Assembly: GCA_009703445.1 (NCBI GenBank)
Contig: WLGA01000023.1
Coordinates: 1-12,183, forward strand
DNA from: Actinomycetota bacterium
GTDB taxonomy: Bacteria; Actinomycetota; Actinomycetes; Actinomycetales; Microbacteriaceae
Length of the DNA stretch: 12,183 nt
Direction of reading: 5' to 3'
The notes under the pieces are model-generated. The model was given only the letters and a program-made list of their open reading frames with translations. It made no database searches and had not been told where the DNA came from. This document shows positions 5,518-12,183 of this stretch, in pieces; positions within the stretch are counted from its first letter, which is position 1, and every line of letters starts with the position of its first letter. The position numbers and the translations under genes were made by a program.

Positions 5518-6552
5518 GTGACTGTAATCAAGGATACCGCCGACCTCGGACAAGAATCGTCAACCTCGAGCTCTTCGAAGAAGGTTCTGCTGGCTGCGCC
5601 ACGCGGATATTGCGCCGGTGTAGACCGTGCCGTGATTGCCGTCGAGAAGGCTCTAGATCACTACGGTTCGCCGGTTTATGTGCGCAAGCAGATCGTGCAC
5701 AACAAGCACGTTGTGTCATCGCTCGAAAAGCGCGGAGCCATCTTTGTTGAAGAGGTGGACGAGGTCCCAACCGGCTCGGTTTTGGTCTTCTCGGCTCACG
5801 GTGTTTCACCTGCCGTCGTAGCTGCCGCCGAGGCTCGCGGCTTGAACACCATCGATGCAACCTGCCCTCTAGTTACCAAGGTTCACCGCGAAGTTCAGCG
5901 CTTTGCCTCTGAAGATTACGACATCCTGCTAATCGGCCACGAAGGTCACGAAGAAGTAGAAGGAACCGCTGGCGAGGCCCCAGACATCGTTCAAATCATC
6001 GACAAGGATGACTCGATCGCCGGCGCTCGTGTTCGCGACCCAAAGAAATTGATTTGGCTTTCACAGACCACTCTTTCGGTTGATGAAACCATGGAGACCG
6101 TGGTCAAGTTGCGCGAGAAGTTCCCAGACCTGCAGAACCCGCCTAGCGATGACATTTGCTACGCAACTCAGAACCGCCAGGTTGCCATCAAGAAGGTTGG
6201 CGCTGCTTCAGACCTAGTGATCGTGGTTGGCTCGGCTAACTCGTCAAACACAGTCCGCTTGGTAGAGGTAGCTCTCGAGGCTGGCGCCAAGGCTTCATAC
6301 CGCGTCGATTTTGCATCTGAAATCAAGGATGAATGGTTCGAAGGTGTAGAGACCGTTGGTGTTTCCTCTGGAGCCTCGGTTCCTGAAGAACTCGTCGATG
6401 AGGTTTTGGTTTACTTGGCCGAACACGGCTACGGTGACGTTCGAACCGTGCAGACCGCAGAAGAAGACATTCAGTTCTCGCTGCCGCCTGAGCTTCGCAA
6501 GGAACTAAAGGCTGCCGGCACCGATGTGAACAATAAGGTCAAGCGCTCTTAA
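5518..6552 (+). CDS. ispH: 4-hydroxy-3-methylbut-2-enyl diphosphate reductase
   Basis: This is the last enzyme of the MEP pathway. It reduces HMBPP to IPP and DMAPP with a [4Fe-4S] cluster in the cytoplasm. The 344-residue protein has the three cluster cysteines C32 (PRGYCAGVDRAV), C116 (DATCPLVTKVH) and C214 (SDDICYATQNR). It also has active-site H61 (IVHNKHVV), H94 (SAHGVSP), and H144 and E146 (GHEGHEEVEGT). The SQTTLSVDET and GSANSSNT substrate loops are also present. The start is GTG at 5518; about 20 variable residues precede the conserved core and no later ATG fits. It is probably transcribed from a leaderless promoter in the 58-bp gap to xseA. Its last 14 bases overlap the end of the convergent MORN gene. 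All key residues are intact. Confidence 0.97.
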   Translation: MTVIKDTADLGQESSTSSSSKKVLLAAPRGYCAGVDRAVIAVEKALDHYGSPVYVRKQIVHNKHVVSSLEKRGAIFVEEVDEVPTGSVLVFSAHGVSPAVVAAAEARGLNTIDATCPLVTKVHREVQRFASEDYDILLIGHEGHEEVEGTAGEAPDIVQIIDKDDSIAGARVRDPKKLIWLSQTTLSVDETMETVVKLREKFPDLQNPPSDDICYATQNRQVAIKKVGAASDLVIVVGSANSSNTVRLVEVALEAGAKASYRVDFASEIKDEWFEGVETVGVSSGASVPEELVDEVLVYLAEHGYGDVRTVQTAEEDIQFSLPPELRKELKAAGTDVNNKVKRS

Positions 6553-6751
6553 AAGTCGTTTCTTTGACCAGCCCACCGGAGCGGTCGAAGGTCTTCCAGA
6601 CGCCAACCTGCACTTCGCGATCGAAAGTGCCTGAGCGCATCAGCGACCCATCCTTGCGATAAAACTCCCAATAGCCGTGCATTTTGCCATCGAGATACTC
6701 GCCCTTAAAGCGAGGAAGCCCGTTGTCATACAACGGACTTCCAGCGCTCAT
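6539..6751 (-). CDS. Small MORN-repeat protein
   Basis: This 70-residue protein has no signal peptide or membrane helix. It is built from about three MORN_2-like units: LPRFKGEYLDGKMHGYWEFY, then GSLMRSGTFDREVQVGVWKTF, then SGGLVKETTF. Such repeats form short beta hairpins; similar bacterial proteins are labelled YwqK-like, mostly without proven function. It lies 18 bases after the fbaA stop on the same strand and probably rides on the fbaA transcript. The ribosome site (AGAG region) is weak, so re-initiation after fbaA is possible. It is convergent with ispH and their ends overlap by 14 bases. The repeat structure makes a real gene much more likely than a shadow. Confidence 0.75.
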   Translation of the reverse strand: MSAGSPLYDNGLPRFKGEYLDGKMHGYWEFYRKDGSLMRSGTFDREVQVGVWKTFDRSGGLVKETTFKSA

Positions 6752-6769
6752 AAGAGAAACTCTAGGGGA

Positions 6770-7792
6770 TTAGCCCTGAGACTTGCCTGCTGAACCAAGC
6801 TCCTTGGCGGCCTCAACTACACGAGCGGCCATGCCGGCCTCGCCTAGCTTGCCCCATGCGCGTGGGTCGTAGTGCTTCTTGTTGCCAACTTCGCCGTCAA
6901 CCTTCAGCACGCCATCGTAGTTAGCCAACATGTGGCCAGCGATCGGGCGGGTGAATGCATACTGCAGGTCGGTGTCGATGTTCATCTTGATAACACCGTG
7001 TGAAACGGCAAGCGCGATTTCTTCAGGGGTTGAGCCAGAGCCACCGTGGAAGACGAGGTCGAAAGGCTTGTCCTTGCCATACTTGGCGCCGACTGCTGCC
7101 TGGATGTCGCCTAGAAGTTCTGGGCGAAGCTTTACGTTGCCTGGCTTGTAGACGCCGTGAACGTTTCCGAAGGTTAGAGCAACCATGTAGCGGCCGTTCT
7201 CGCCTAGACCTAGAGCCTCAGCGGTTAGTAGACCGTCTTCAGGGGTGGTGTAAAGGTGCTCACCCATGCCGCCCTCAACGCCGTCTTCTTCGCCACCAAC
7301 AACGCCAACCTCGATCTCAAGGACAGCGCCGATGTTCTTGGTTAGTGCAAGCATTTCCTTGGCGATGGTTAGGTTCTCGCCCATAGGAACAGCAGAGCCA
7401 TCCCACATGTGTGAGTTGAATAGTGGGTCCTGACCAGCCTTTACGCGGTCCTGAGAGATGGCGATTAGCGGGCGAACGAAGTCGTCAAGCTGGTGCTTTG
7501 CACAGTGGTCGGTGTGAAGTGCAATGGTGATGCCGTAGTTCTTAGCTGCCTCACGTGCGAATGCCGCCATGGCTGCTGCGCCTGATGCCATCTTCTTGAT
7601 GGTTGGGCCTGACCAGTAGTCGCCGCCACCGGTGGTTACCTGGATGATGCCGTCTGAACCTGCCTCAGCCAGACCTGCAAGTGCTGCGTTTAGGGTCTGT
7701 GAGCTAGAAACGTTGATGGCTGGGTAAGCAAAGCCACCCTTCTTAGCGCGATCAAGCATTTCTAGGTATTGGTCTGGTGATGCTACAGGCAT
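6770..7792 (-). CDS. fbaA: Class II fructose-bisphosphate aldolase
   Basis: This enzyme reversibly cleaves fructose 1,6-bisphosphate to DHAP and glyceraldehyde 3-phosphate. It is zinc-dependent and cytoplasmic. The 340-residue length and sequence fit the type A class II enzymes of Actinobacteria. D95 and H96 in LHTDHCAKH are the catalytic aspartate and first zinc ligand. EIEVGVVGGEEDGV, FGNVHGVYKPGN and FHGGSGSTPEE supply the remaining metal and phosphate-site residues, and NIDTDLQYAFT closes the site. ATG at 7792 has AGGAG seven bases upstream. It is divergent from glpX, whose enzyme acts on the same sugar bisphosphate, across 102 bases. The MORN mini-gene follows closely downstream. Confidence 0.97.
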   Translation of the reverse strand: MPVASPDQYLEMLDRAKKGGFAYPAINVSSSQTLNAALAGLAEAGSDGIIQVTTGGGDYWSGPTIKKMASGAAAMAAFAREAAKNYGITIALHTDHCAKHQLDDFVRPLIAISQDRVKAGQDPLFNSHMWDGSAVPMGENLTIAKEMLALTKNIGAVLEIEVGVVGGEEDGVEGGMGEHLYTTPEDGLLTAEALGLGENGRYMVALTFGNVHGVYKPGNVKLRPELLGDIQAAVGAKYGKDKPFDLVFHGGSGSTPEEIALAVSHGVIKMNIDTDLQYAFTRPIAGHMLANYDGVLKVDGEVGNKKHYDPRAWGKLGEAGMAARVVEAAKELGSAGKSQG

Positions 7793-7894
7793 AGCTGAAC
7801 TCCTAAGTTCTGAAAGGGGAGGGTAAACGACATCATCGGCGGCTTAATAAGATGTTAGCAAGGATGCAGGTGCGTCTGCCTCAGGAAAGAAGCC
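7793..7894. promoter_or_regulatory. Divergent fbaA/glpX control region
   Basis: These 102 bases separate the two divergent starts and must carry both promoters. The ribosome sites are clear: AGGAG for fbaA on the minus strand and AGGAAAG before glpX. The only AT-rich patch is CTTAATAAGATGTTAGCA at 7843-7860. It holds -10-like words on both strands (TAATAA plus, TAACAT minus). No consensus -35 box is visible, so exact promoters cannot be assigned. Confidence 0.4.
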
Positions 7895-8860
7895 ATGCCG
7901 CTCACAAATGCCAACCAGCCAACCAAAGATATTTTGGCCGCCACGGTTGCCGCTGCCGCAGCCGCCTGGCCACACGTAGGTAGTGGTGAGAAACTCACCG
8001 TGGATGGCGCAGCAGTCGATGCGATGCGTGCCTCACTCGGCTCGGCTCAGTTCGCCGGCATTGTTGTCATCGGCGAGGGCGAAAAAGATGAAGCGCCAAT
8101 GTTGTTTAATGGCGAGGTCGTTGGGCACCCGGATGTAATTGCCCTGTCGGTCGATTGGGACATTGCCGTTGATCCGGTGGATGGCACCCGTCTGGCAGCT
8201 GAAGGTGTGCCCGGTGCCGTTGCCGTGATGGCTGCAGCCGAACGCGGCTCGATGCTCGAATCGAGCGAGGTCTACATGATGAAAAAGATCGTCAGCGGGC
8301 CGGCAGGCAGAGGAGTGCTCGACATCGACGCAACGCCGGCGCAGAATATCTCGGCGCTCGCCGAAGCGCTTGGCAAGCCGGTTGATGAAATGCGCGTTGC
8401 CGTAATCAACAAGGCACGCAACTTCGAACTCATCGCGCAAGTTCAGGACGCGGGCGCAACCTGGGTGCGCTTTGATGAGGGAGACATCGCAATGGCCGTG
8501 GCCGCGGCTACTCCGGGCAGTGGCGTTGACCTACTTCTCGGCCTCGGTGGTTCACCGGAGGGTGTGGTTGCCGCCGTTGCCGTTCAAATTCTTGGCGGGT
8601 TCATGCAGACGCGCTTTGCGCCACAAGATTCCGACCAAATCGCTCGCGCTCTAACTGCCGGATACGACCTTGAGGCAAAGTTCGAACTCGACGACCTAGC
8701 CAGCGGCGAACGGTTTGTTTTTGTATTGACCGGCATCACGGATGGGGTTCTGGCCCGAGGCGTCAGAGAATTTGATGAACATCTTGAGCTGCAGACCTTC
8801 ATTCTGGATAGCGCTTTGGGCGAGCCAGTCTTGATCGATCATCAGGTTGCAAAGATCTAG
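7895..8860 (+). CDS. glpX: Divergent GlpX-type class II fructose-1,6-bisphosphatase
   Basis: GlpX enzymes hydrolyse fructose 1,6-bisphosphate to fructose 6-phosphate in gluconeogenesis. The 321-residue protein has metal-site blocks D37 (TVDGAAVDAM), GEGEKDEAPML (60-70), DPVDGT (93-98) and GGSPEG (218-223). Y127 and K173/R175 are also kept. Several spots depart from the family as I remember it. The usual (K/R)PRH is KARN at 173-176, DGD is EGD at 195-197, and the C-terminal R-S/G-K-S-x-T-I/V-R phosphate-binding-like motif is not found (LDSALGEPVLIDHQ instead). It may be an active but diverged FBPase or a phosphatase with altered specificity. ATG at 7895 has AGGAAAG eight bases before it. It is divergent from fbaA and converges on the sugar kinase at a shared terminator. 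In many actinobacteria glpX sits beside fumC; here it does not. Confidence 0.88.
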   Translation: MPLTNANQPTKDILAATVAAAAAAWPHVGSGEKLTVDGAAVDAMRASLGSAQFAGIVVIGEGEKDEAPMLFNGEVVGHPDVIALSVDWDIAVDPVDGTRLAAEGVPGAVAVMAAAERGSMLESSEVYMMKKIVSGPAGRGVLDIDATPAQNISALAEALGKPVDEMRVAVINKARNFELIAQVQDAGATWVRFDEGDIAMAVAAATPGSGVDLLLGLGGSPEGVVAAVAVQILGGFMQTRFAPQDSDQIARALTAGYDLEAKFELDDLASGERFVFVLTGITDGVLARGVREFDEHLELQTFILDSALGEPVLIDHQVAKI

Positions 8861-8866
8861 GTAAAG

Positions 8867-8895
8867 AAAAAACCCCGACCACTGGCCGGGGTTTT
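8867..8895. terminator. Bidirectional terminator between glpX and the sugar kinase gene
   Basis: CCCCG (8873-8877) pairs with CGGGG (8887-8891). An A-C mismatch and a CC/GG extension lead to an ACT loop, and flanking A (8867-8872) and T (8892-8895) tracts extend the stem. Read on the plus strand it ends in TTTT just after glpX. On the minus strand it ends in six T just after the kinase stop at 8909. It therefore serves both convergent genes. Confidence 0.9.
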
Positions 8896-8908
8896 CAAGT
8901 TCTTAGGC

Positions 8909-9928
8909 CTAGGCCTTGGCAACCTCTTCAAGAAGTGCGTTGCGATCTGGGTTGTCGGTGATGATTGACTCCGGAAGGTGGTCAACGCTGGTTAGACCCG
9001 AGGTCGGCTGAGTTACGGCTACCGCACCCCACTGAACCGCGGTAGCAACACCGTGAGGAACATCGAACCCAACGCCGAACGCGTCGTCTGAAACCGAGTT
9101 GGTTGCAACAGCCGAAAGGAACCCAGCGAGAGTTGCGTCGCCGGCACCAACGGTGTTGATTACGTGAACTGGTGGTGTGCGAGCATGCCATGCACCATCT
9201 GCAGTTACGGCAACCATGCCGTCTGCACCGAGGCTGGCAAGAACACACTTGACACCGTGTGCGCAAACTTCGCGAGCGGCATCGATGACGTCACCCAGGG
9301 TGTGCAAGGTGCGGCCGACTGCTGAGGCTAGCTCTTCTGCGTTTGGCTTCATGACGGTTGCTGCTCCGCGGCGCGCCCAGTACTGAAGAGGCTCACCAGA
9401 GGTGTCTAGCGCAACACGAACGCCTAGGGTGCCCATGCGGTCAAAGATTGGCTGAAGGTCAACGAAGGTTCCGGTTGCCTTGTAAACCGGCAGAGCGCCA
9501 GCGATTACGAGCCACTTGGCACCGCTTTCGACAACGGTCTTTTCGGTTAGGGCGACAACGGCAGCCCAGTCCTGCTCAGAGAGCGGACGAGGAGCTTCGT
9601 TTACCTTGGTGGTTGCGCCGTTGTGGATGACCATGGTGGTCGAAACGCGAAGGGTTCCTTCGATCCATAGCGGAACAAGAGAGTCGGCGTAGCCGGTGCG
9701 GTTCAAGACGCCTGGGTCGGCGTTGCCGATTGGAACTACGCCCGGGGCGTTGATTCCAACTAGGCCGAGACCCTTGGTTACGTTGATGCCTTTTCCGGCA
9801 AGTTCTTCCGCAACTCCGTCAGCGCGGTTGACGCCACCTTCAATTAGGTTGCTGACGTAGTAGGTGCGGTCAAGCGTAGGTGCTGGTGTCAGGGTTACTA
9901 CTGCTGCGCCTGCTGAGATTCCAGACAT
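8909..9928 (-). CDS. PfkB-family sugar kinase, 1-phosphofructokinase type
   Basis: This is a ribokinase-fold cytoplasmic kinase, most like 1-phosphofructokinase (fructose 1-phosphate to fructose 1,6-bisphosphate) or tagatose-6-phosphate kinase. The 339-residue protein starts with LTPAPTLDRTYYV, has the substrate loop GKGINV (45-50) and KPNAEEL (194-200). The PfkB signature NTVGAGDATLAGF is at 258-270 with catalytic D264. Two positions look unusual: N where D is common before TVGAGD, and GALPVY where most members have GSLPPG. No fructose PTS gene is in the window, so it may act as a general sugar-phosphate kinase; fruK is only a best guess. ATG at 9928 has GAGGAG five bases upstream. The product would feed the aldolase encoded at 6770-7792. 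Confidence 0.85.
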   Translation of the reverse strand: MSGISAGAAVVTLTPAPTLDRTYYVSNLIEGGVNRADGVAEELAGKGINVTKGLGLVGINAPGVVPIGNADPGVLNRTGYADSLVPLWIEGTLRVSTTMVIHNGATTKVNEAPRPLSEQDWAAVVALTEKTVVESGAKWLVIAGALPVYKATGTFVDLQPIFDRMGTLGVRVALDTSGEPLQYWARRGAATVMKPNAEELASAVGRTLHTLGDVIDAAREVCAHGVKCVLASLGADGMVAVTADGAWHARTPPVHVINTVGAGDATLAGFLSAVATNSVSDDAFGVGFDVPHGVATAVQWGAVAVTQPTSGLTSVDHLPESIITDNPDRNALLEEVAKA

Positions 9929-9956
9929 GCTTACTCCTCGAATGCTTTTTGTGATT

Positions 9957-10055
9957 CCCGAAATCGATAGAAAATCGGATTATTTCAGGCTGCAAACGTC
10001 TTTGTCGAGCGCTCCAAGAAGTATACCGAAATCGGCAACTATTTCTCGATTTCGG
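9957..10055. repeat. Three CCGAAATCG motifs upstream of the sugar kinase
   Basis: CCGAAATCG occurs at 9958-9966 and 10026-10034, and inverted as CGATTTCGG at 10047-10055. The last two form a 9-bp inverted repeat with a 12-base spacer that spans the rmuC stop codon. The arms could be an operator or a weak hairpin ending rmuC; no clear T run follows on the minus strand. The third copy lies near the kinase ribosome site. Confidence 0.5.
10020..10025 (-). promoter_or_regulatory. Candidate -10 box for the sugar kinase gene
   Basis: On the minus strand this reads TATACT, five of six matches to the consensus, directly after the CGATTTCGG arm at 10034-10026. Transcription from here would give a leader of roughly 85 bases before the ATG at 9928. 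No good -35 box was found 16-18 bases upstream. Confidence 0.35.
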
Positions 10056-11244
10056 GGGTTTGGGCGAGCTCACTTGCGGTCAGCTGAACCGGCGCAACTT
10101 CGAGTTCTTTGGGCGCTGAGATCTCTTCGGTGCCCAGCGCGTTTTCGTCTAGGTCATTGAGTTTGCGGGCCGTGACGAGCATGCGACCCTCGAGGCTAGA
10201 AACGAACTGGTTGTAGTCCTTGACGGTGCTGGTGATCGACCGACCGAGCTTGTCGGCGTGTTCGGCAACCTTGCCAACTCGTTCGTATAGTTCCTTGCCT
10301 AGTTTGATCATGTTTCGAACCGAAGATTCGTCGGCGTTTTGGCGCCAAATGAAGTTGATGGTCTTTAGAACCGAGAACAAGCTAACCGGTGACGCGAGGG
10401 CGACATTCTTCTTGAATGCATACTCGAGCAGTGCAGGGTCGGCATCTAGCGCGGCCGAAAGCAAAGATTCACTTGGGATGAAGGCAATCACGAAATCTGG
10501 GCTGGCATCGAGGCCCGACCAATAGGCCTTAGTGCCAAGGGCATCAATGTGGGCCTTCACTGCCTTGACGTGTTCGGCGATGAGGCGGGCTCGACGAGCC
10601 GCTTCTTCTCCGGTGGCAAGCTCTGAGATGGCAGAGGCCTCTTGGTAGGCGCTGAAGGGAACCTTCGAGTCGATGGCCAGTGATTTGCCGCCAGGCAAAT
10701 TGATAACCATGTCGGCTCGGCCGGCTCCGGCGTTGGTGCTGATGGTCGCCTGTTCGTCGAAGTCGGCATGTTTGATAAGCCCGGCGAGTTCAACCAACTT
10801 GCGAAGCTGAGCCTCACCCCAAACCCCACGAACGTTGTTGGAGGTAAGCGCCTGAGAAAGTGCCTGAGTCTGTTTGCGAAGCTGTTCATCCGATTCGATT
10901 GCTGACTTCAACTGTTGCTGGATCGAGCCGAATTGCTCGGTACGTTCCTTTTCAAGAGTCGCAACGGTGAGTTGCATTTGCTCGAGGTGAACCTTCACCG
11001 GAGCAAGGGCCTGAAGCAGTTTGTTCTCTTCGCGGTCACGTTCGTCGCGGTCGCGCTTCTCGGCGGCGTTCTGAGCCAACTGGCCATTTAGACCGGCGAT
11101 GGTAGCTTCGGCGCTGGCCAGCTTGACTCTAAGGTCTTGGGCGTCGTCGGTCACGGCAGCAGGACCACTCTTTCGGGCGGCGACCAACCAACCGATTAGT
11201 GCTCCAACAACCAAACCAATGCCGAGAAAGATAAAAGACTCCAT
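10039..11244 (-). CDS. rmuC: RmuC-family DNA recombination protein
   Basis: RmuC proteins limit inversions at short repeats in E. coli and carry a nuclease-like fold; the exact activity is unknown. The 401-residue protein starts with a membrane helix (residues 3-22, SFIFLGIGLVVGALIGWLVA). A long charged coiled coil follows (about 34-135, rich in E, K, R and Q), and then the RmuC domain. Landmarks are NVRGVWGEAQLRKL (137-150) and RADMVINLPGGKSLAIDSKVPF (176-197), whose D192-x-K194 resembles a PD-(D/E)xK nuclease core. ATG at 11244 is followed at once by the helix; only a poor GGGG precedes it. It is divergent from the acyltransferase gene across 54 bases and lies upstream of the sugar kinase with a 110-base gap. 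Confidence 0.93.
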   Translation of the reverse strand: MESFIFLGIGLVVGALIGWLVAARKSGPAAVTDDAQDLRVKLASAEATIAGLNGQLAQNAAEKRDRDERDREENKLLQALAPVKVHLEQMQLTVATLEKERTEQFGSIQQQLKSAIESDEQLRKQTQALSQALTSNNVRGVWGEAQLRKLVELAGLIKHADFDEQATISTNAGAGRADMVINLPGGKSLAIDSKVPFSAYQEASAISELATGEEAARRARLIAEHVKAVKAHIDALGTKAYWSGLDASPDFVIAFIPSESLLSAALDADPALLEYAFKKNVALASPVSLFSVLKTINFIWRQNADESSVRNMIKLGKELYERVGKVAEHADKLGRSITSTVKDYNQFVSSLEGRMLVTARKLNDLDENALGTEEISAPKELEVAPVQLTASELAQTPEIEK

Positions 11245-11284
11245 GCCCCGAGTATTTCATCTGCTTCAGACATTTATTGGACGG

Positions 11285-11290
11285 TAAACT
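11285..11290 (+). promoter_or_regulatory. Candidate -10 of a short-leader promoter for the acyltransferase gene
   Basis: TAAACT (TAnnnT) ends eight bases before the ATG at 11299, and no Shine-Dalgarno sequence is visible in between. This suggests a leaderless or nearly leaderless transcript. The -35 position shows no consensus. Confidence 0.35.
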
Positions 11291-11298
11291 CACCAACA

Positions 11299-12183
11299 AT
11301 GAGCATTTCGCGTCCGATTAGGTTAGACATCCAAGCATTGCGCGCCGCCGCAGTGCTCATGGTGGTCATTTTTCACCTTTGGCCGAATCGACTCCCCGGT
11401 GGTTTTGCCGGCGTGGATGTATTCTTTGTGATCTCAGGTTTCCTAATCTCGGGTTCGCTGTTTTCTGAGCTCGCCGATCGAGGCCGCATCCGATTCGCAG
11501 CCTTCTGGGCAAAGCGCATTCGCCGCCTCCTGCCCGCCGCACTCCTAGTGATTGCTCTGACCGCGCTCTTTTCGCTGGTATTTGTGCCAACCTTCACGCG
11601 CCAGGGCTATTTTGCCGAGGCAATCGCGAGCACCTTCTACGTCGAAAACTGGCAGCTAGCCGCCTCGGCCACCAATTATTTCGCCGCTCAGCCAAGCCCA
11701 TTCCAGCACTATTGGTCGCTAGCGGTGGAGGAGCAGTTCTATCTGCTCTGGCCGCTGCTATTGGGTCTCGTGGCCTACCTAGCCAAGCGAAAATCCACGG
11801 CCACTTTCAGACTGCTTATCGCAGCGATCTCGATTGCATCCTTTGCCTACTCGCTGTTTCTCAGCTACGCACAGCCGAACCTGGCCTATTTCACAACGTT
11901 TGGTCGAGTTTGGGAATTTGGGCTCGGCGCTCTACTCGCCCTAGGTGGACGCAGAATTCGTCTGACCCCGGTCGGTCAAACCCTGCTCAGCGTCGGCGGT
12001 TTTGCCGCCATCCTGGTTTCAGCGGTTTGGCTAAACGAAGAGATGGCTTTCCCAGGTTGGGCCGCACTCATCCCAGCTTTGGGCACTGCGGCGGTCATCC
12101 TGGCAGGTTTGCAGACGCTGCCGAAATGGCTCGACCGCTGGTATGGCCTTCGGCCCATCGCGTTCACCGGCGAAATCAGCTAC
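11299..12183 (+). CDS. Acyltransferase-3 (OafA/YrhL-like) membrane protein, 5' part
   Basis: The frame is open from ATG at 11299 to the window edge, giving 295 residues without a stop; the 3' end is missing. It is an integral membrane protein that in related cases transfers acetyl or other acyl groups to cell-surface sugars. Family marks are LDIQALRAAAVLMVVIFHLW (9-28) with R15 and H26, then GGFAGVDVFFVISGFLI (34-50). FWAKRIRRLLPA (69-80) and YWSLAVEEQFYLLWPLL (138-154) follow. Later hydrophobic helices are visible up to the edge. The YWSLAVEEQFY form is common in members with an added SGNH domain, so a long fusion protein is possible but not visible here. It is divergent from rmuC. Confidence 0.93.
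   Translation, partial: MSISRPIRLDIQALRAAAVLMVVIFHLWPNRLPGGFAGVDVFFVISGFLISGSLFSELADRGRIRFAAFWAKRIRRLLPAALLVIALTALFSLVFVPTFTRQGYFAEAIASTFYVENWQLAASATNYFAAQPSPFQHYWSLAVEEQFYLLWPLLLGLVAYLAKRKSTATFRLLIAAISIASFAYSLFLSYAQPNLAYFTTFGRVWEFGLGALLALGGRRIRLTPVGQTLLSVGGFAAILVSAVWLNEEMAFPGWAALIPALGTAAVILAGLQTLPKWLDRWYGLRPIAFTGEISY

Noticed and set aside
1..12183. CRISPR array, tRNA or rRNA genes
   Set aside because: No regularly spaced short repeats, cloverleaf with a CCA-type end, or rRNA-like conserved stretch was seen on either strand.

Overview
The window looks like chromosomal DNA of a small-genome actinobacterium. The best guess is a freshwater Microbacteriaceae (Luna/Rhodoluna/Aquiluna type). This rests on the cluster ispH / xseA-xseB-DUF4245-(carbonic anhydrase)-fumC, the actinobacterial DUF4245 family, very tight gene packing, moderate GC and several likely leaderless starts. 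The genus is an inference from gene order and protein style, not a database match.

Layout. Bases 1-98 hold the tail of an unidentified plus-strand gene and its terminator. A short prepilin peptidase gene follows (110-583). Bases 495-1370 are the oddest part of the window. A 92-bp direct repeat (495-586 and 1279-1370, 88 of 92 identical by hand alignment) flanks about 690 bp of lower-GC DNA. This DNA carries one minus-strand gene for a membrane-anchored, possibly HIRAN-like protein. The repeat is the shared 3' end of two convergent genes, the prepilin peptidase (plus) and fumC (minus). It also carries a hairpin that can serve as the fumC terminator. Both genes therefore keep intact ends after the insertion, and a fragment of the peptidase end remains next to fumC.

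From 5459 back to 1351 a compact minus-strand operon runs xseA-xseB-DUF4245-carbonic anhydrase-fumC. Neighbouring genes overlap by 1 or 4 bases or lie 13-48 bases apart. It combines DNA repair (exonuclease VII) with CO2/bicarbonate exchange and the TCA cycle. Divergent from xseA is ispH (5518-6552), the last enzyme of the MEP isoprenoid pathway. Its tail overlaps a minus-strand MORN-repeat mini-gene that sits directly downstream of fbaA.

Bases 6770-9928 form a sugar-phosphate block. Class II fructose-bisphosphate aldolase (minus) is divergent from a GlpX-type fructose-1,6-bisphosphatase (plus). The latter converges, across a bidirectional terminator, on a PfkB/1-phosphofructokinase-family sugar kinase (minus). 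Together they act on fructose phosphates in glycolysis and gluconeogenesis. The GlpX protein is divergent at several normally conserved motifs. Upstream of the kinase is rmuC (10039-11244), separated from it by 110 bases holding repeated CCGAAATCG motifs. The window ends inside an acyltransferase-3 membrane protein gene (from 11299, plus).

No rRNA, tRNA, CRISPR array, transposase or integrase was seen. The strongest candidate for something undescribed is the repeat-flanked one-gene insertion between the prepilin peptidase and fumC.
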